A DNA stretch of 64,000 nucleotides, taken from assembly GCF_001905795.1 (NCBI RefSeq), contig NZ_LIXJ01000008.1, positions 194,238-258,237 of the forward strand, written 5' to 3'. Below are positions 63,528 to 64,000 of the stretch, piece by piece. Numbering within the stretch: position 1 is the stretch's first letter; every line of letters starts with the position of its first letter. The translations under genes were made by a program, and so were the position numbers. The notes under the pieces are model-generated. The model did not search any database. It was not told the origin of the DNA and saw only the letters and a program-made list of their open reading frames with translations. Source of the stretch: Streptomyces sp. CB01580 (GTDB lineage Bacteria > Actinomycetota > Actinomycetes > Streptomycetales > Streptomycetaceae).

Positions 63528-63609
63528 GCGTGGAACCCCCACCTCTCGACCCTCTGCCTCTCGGCCCTCCCGCTCGTCGGGCCGGGGCCCCACGCTACCA
63601 AGGCATCAG

Positions 63610-63620
63610 ACATCCGATGT
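63610..63620 (-). promoter_or_regulatory. FadR-type operator-like palindrome upstream of the regulator gene
   Basis: ACATC-C-GATGT, a perfect 5-bp inverted repeat with one central base, 83 bases before the regulator start. A similar site precedes the DapA-like gene. Confidence 0.5.
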
Positions 63621-63643
63621 TCCGTGGCGACGGGCATGCGGAA

Positions 63644-63679
63644 GGTCCGTCGGTGCAGCCCCGGCTGCACCGACGGACC
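63644..63679 (-). terminator. strong hairpin after the LAxTG protein gene
   Basis: A perfect 17-bp stem with a 2-base loop, 38 bases after the stop of the right-edge gene. Probably its terminator. Confidence 0.75.
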
Positions 63680-63716
63680 CGTCCGTCACCTGCCTGTCGG
63701 CAGTCGGTTGCGCGCG

Positions 63717-64000
63717 TCAGCCCTTCGAGGCGCGGGTGCGGCGCACCAGCAGGGCGCCACCGAGTACCAGCGCGGCGCTCGCACCGCCGGCCAGACCCAG
63801 GTTGGTGTCAGCACCGGTGTGTGCCAGCTGCGGCTTGTGGTGGTGCTGCCAGTGCGGCTTCTCGTGGTTCGACTCGTGCTGCCAGTGCGGCTTCTCGTGG
63901 TTCGACTCGTGCTGCCAGTGCGGCTTCTGGTGGTCTGACTCGTGCTGCCAGTGCGGCTTCTGGTGGTTCGACTCGTGCTGCCAGTGCGGCTTCTGGTGGT
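63717..64000 (-). CDS. sortase-anchored His-rich repeat protein (C-terminus only)
   Basis: The frame enters from the right edge and ends at 63717. From its C-terminus backwards it has a basic tail RRTRASKG, a hydrophobic span (LAGGASAALVLGGALLV), and the sorting motif LAHTG, which fits the LAxTG class used by Streptomyces sortase E. Before it come at least four copies of an 11-residue unit, HWQHESNHEKP with Q/E and N/D variations. The product is therefore a cell-wall protein whose exposed part is a His/Trp/Glu/Lys-rich repeat. N-terminus and total length are outside the window. Confidence 0.85.
   Translation of the reverse strand, partial: HQKPHWQHESNHQKPHWQHESDHQKPHWQHESNHEKPHWQHESNHEKPHWQHHHKPQLAHTGADTNLGLAGGASAALVLGGALLVRRTRASKG
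63844..64000 (-). repeat. 33-bp tandem coding repeat
   Basis: Units start at 63844, 63877, 63910, 63943 and 63976 (each begins TGCTGCCAGTGCGG on the plus strand) and continue past the window. They are nearly identical, pointing to recent expansion or gene conversion, and encode the 11-residue His-rich unit. Confidence 0.92.

Noticed and set aside
63844..64000. Regular 33-bp repeats as a CRISPR array
   Set aside because: Units are contiguous, without unique spacers, and stay in the frame of a surface protein with a sorting signal.

Overview
This 64 kb window is very GC-rich actinobacterial chromosome, almost certainly Streptomyces. The signs are strong third-position G/C, many GTG and TTG starts, chains of 4-base ATGA stop/start overlaps, a treY-treZ-glgX alpha-glucan/trehalose block, a DmdR/IdeR-type iron box, and a conserved actinobacterial 'RHVDLGR...C' leader peptide ahead of the sulfur operon. 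I do not name a species. I saw no rRNA, tRNA, CRISPR array, prophage, IS element or origin.

Layout. 0-6.2 kb: an FtsX-type permease (cut by the left edge) with its ATPase, a sensor kinase/LuxR-type regulator pair, and a lone iron-box-controlled siderophore-type ATPase. 6.4-18.7 kb: an M24 peptidase and the treZ, treY and glgX genes, with a truncated GH1 glucosidase, a GH29 fucosidase, a GNAT and an FHA protein among them. 19-28.2 kb: housekeeping and hypothetical genes (SAV2148-like protein, DEDDh exonuclease, APH-like kinase, a broken sugar permease, a secreted subtilisin ending in a 42-bp perfect palindrome, ABC ATPase, aldo/keto reductase, a 51-aa zinc ribbon, an XRE-cupin regulator).

28.3-39.6 kb holds the most distinctive accessory block: an IclR regulator, an MDR oxidoreductase and a forward gene run with all parts of an 'upper' aromatic meta-cleavage pathway. 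These are a three-component Rieske ring-hydroxylating dioxygenase (alpha, ferredoxin, reductase, beta), a dihydrodiol dehydrogenase-like SDR, a two-domain extradiol dioxygenase, a C-C bond hydrolase and an acyl-CoA ligase. The natural substrate cannot be read from the sequence. Dienoate hydratase, aldolase and acylating aldehyde dehydrogenase are absent.

39.8-49.7 kb: a sulfur-assimilation run on the minus strand. In transcription order it is leader peptide, sulfite reductase, small zinc ribbon, cysH, cysC, cysD, cysN, sulfonate-type ABC transporter (binding protein, ATPase, permease) and a CbiX/SirB-type chelatase that could supply siroheme. A Cys-rich short open frame lies between cysN and the transporter.

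49.8-64 kb: a GNAT, a GAF-domain regulator, an AidB-like acyl-CoA dehydrogenase diverging from a YihY membrane protein across a 17-bp shared leaderless promoter, an AraC regulator, a 3-hydroxyacyl-CoA dehydrogenase diverging from a thiolase, a nitronate monooxygenase, a DapA-family lyase/synthase, a frameshifted FAD monooxygenase, a FadR-type regulator with matching operator-like sites, and at the right edge the C-terminus of a His-rich, 11-residue-repeat, LAxTG-anchored surface protein.
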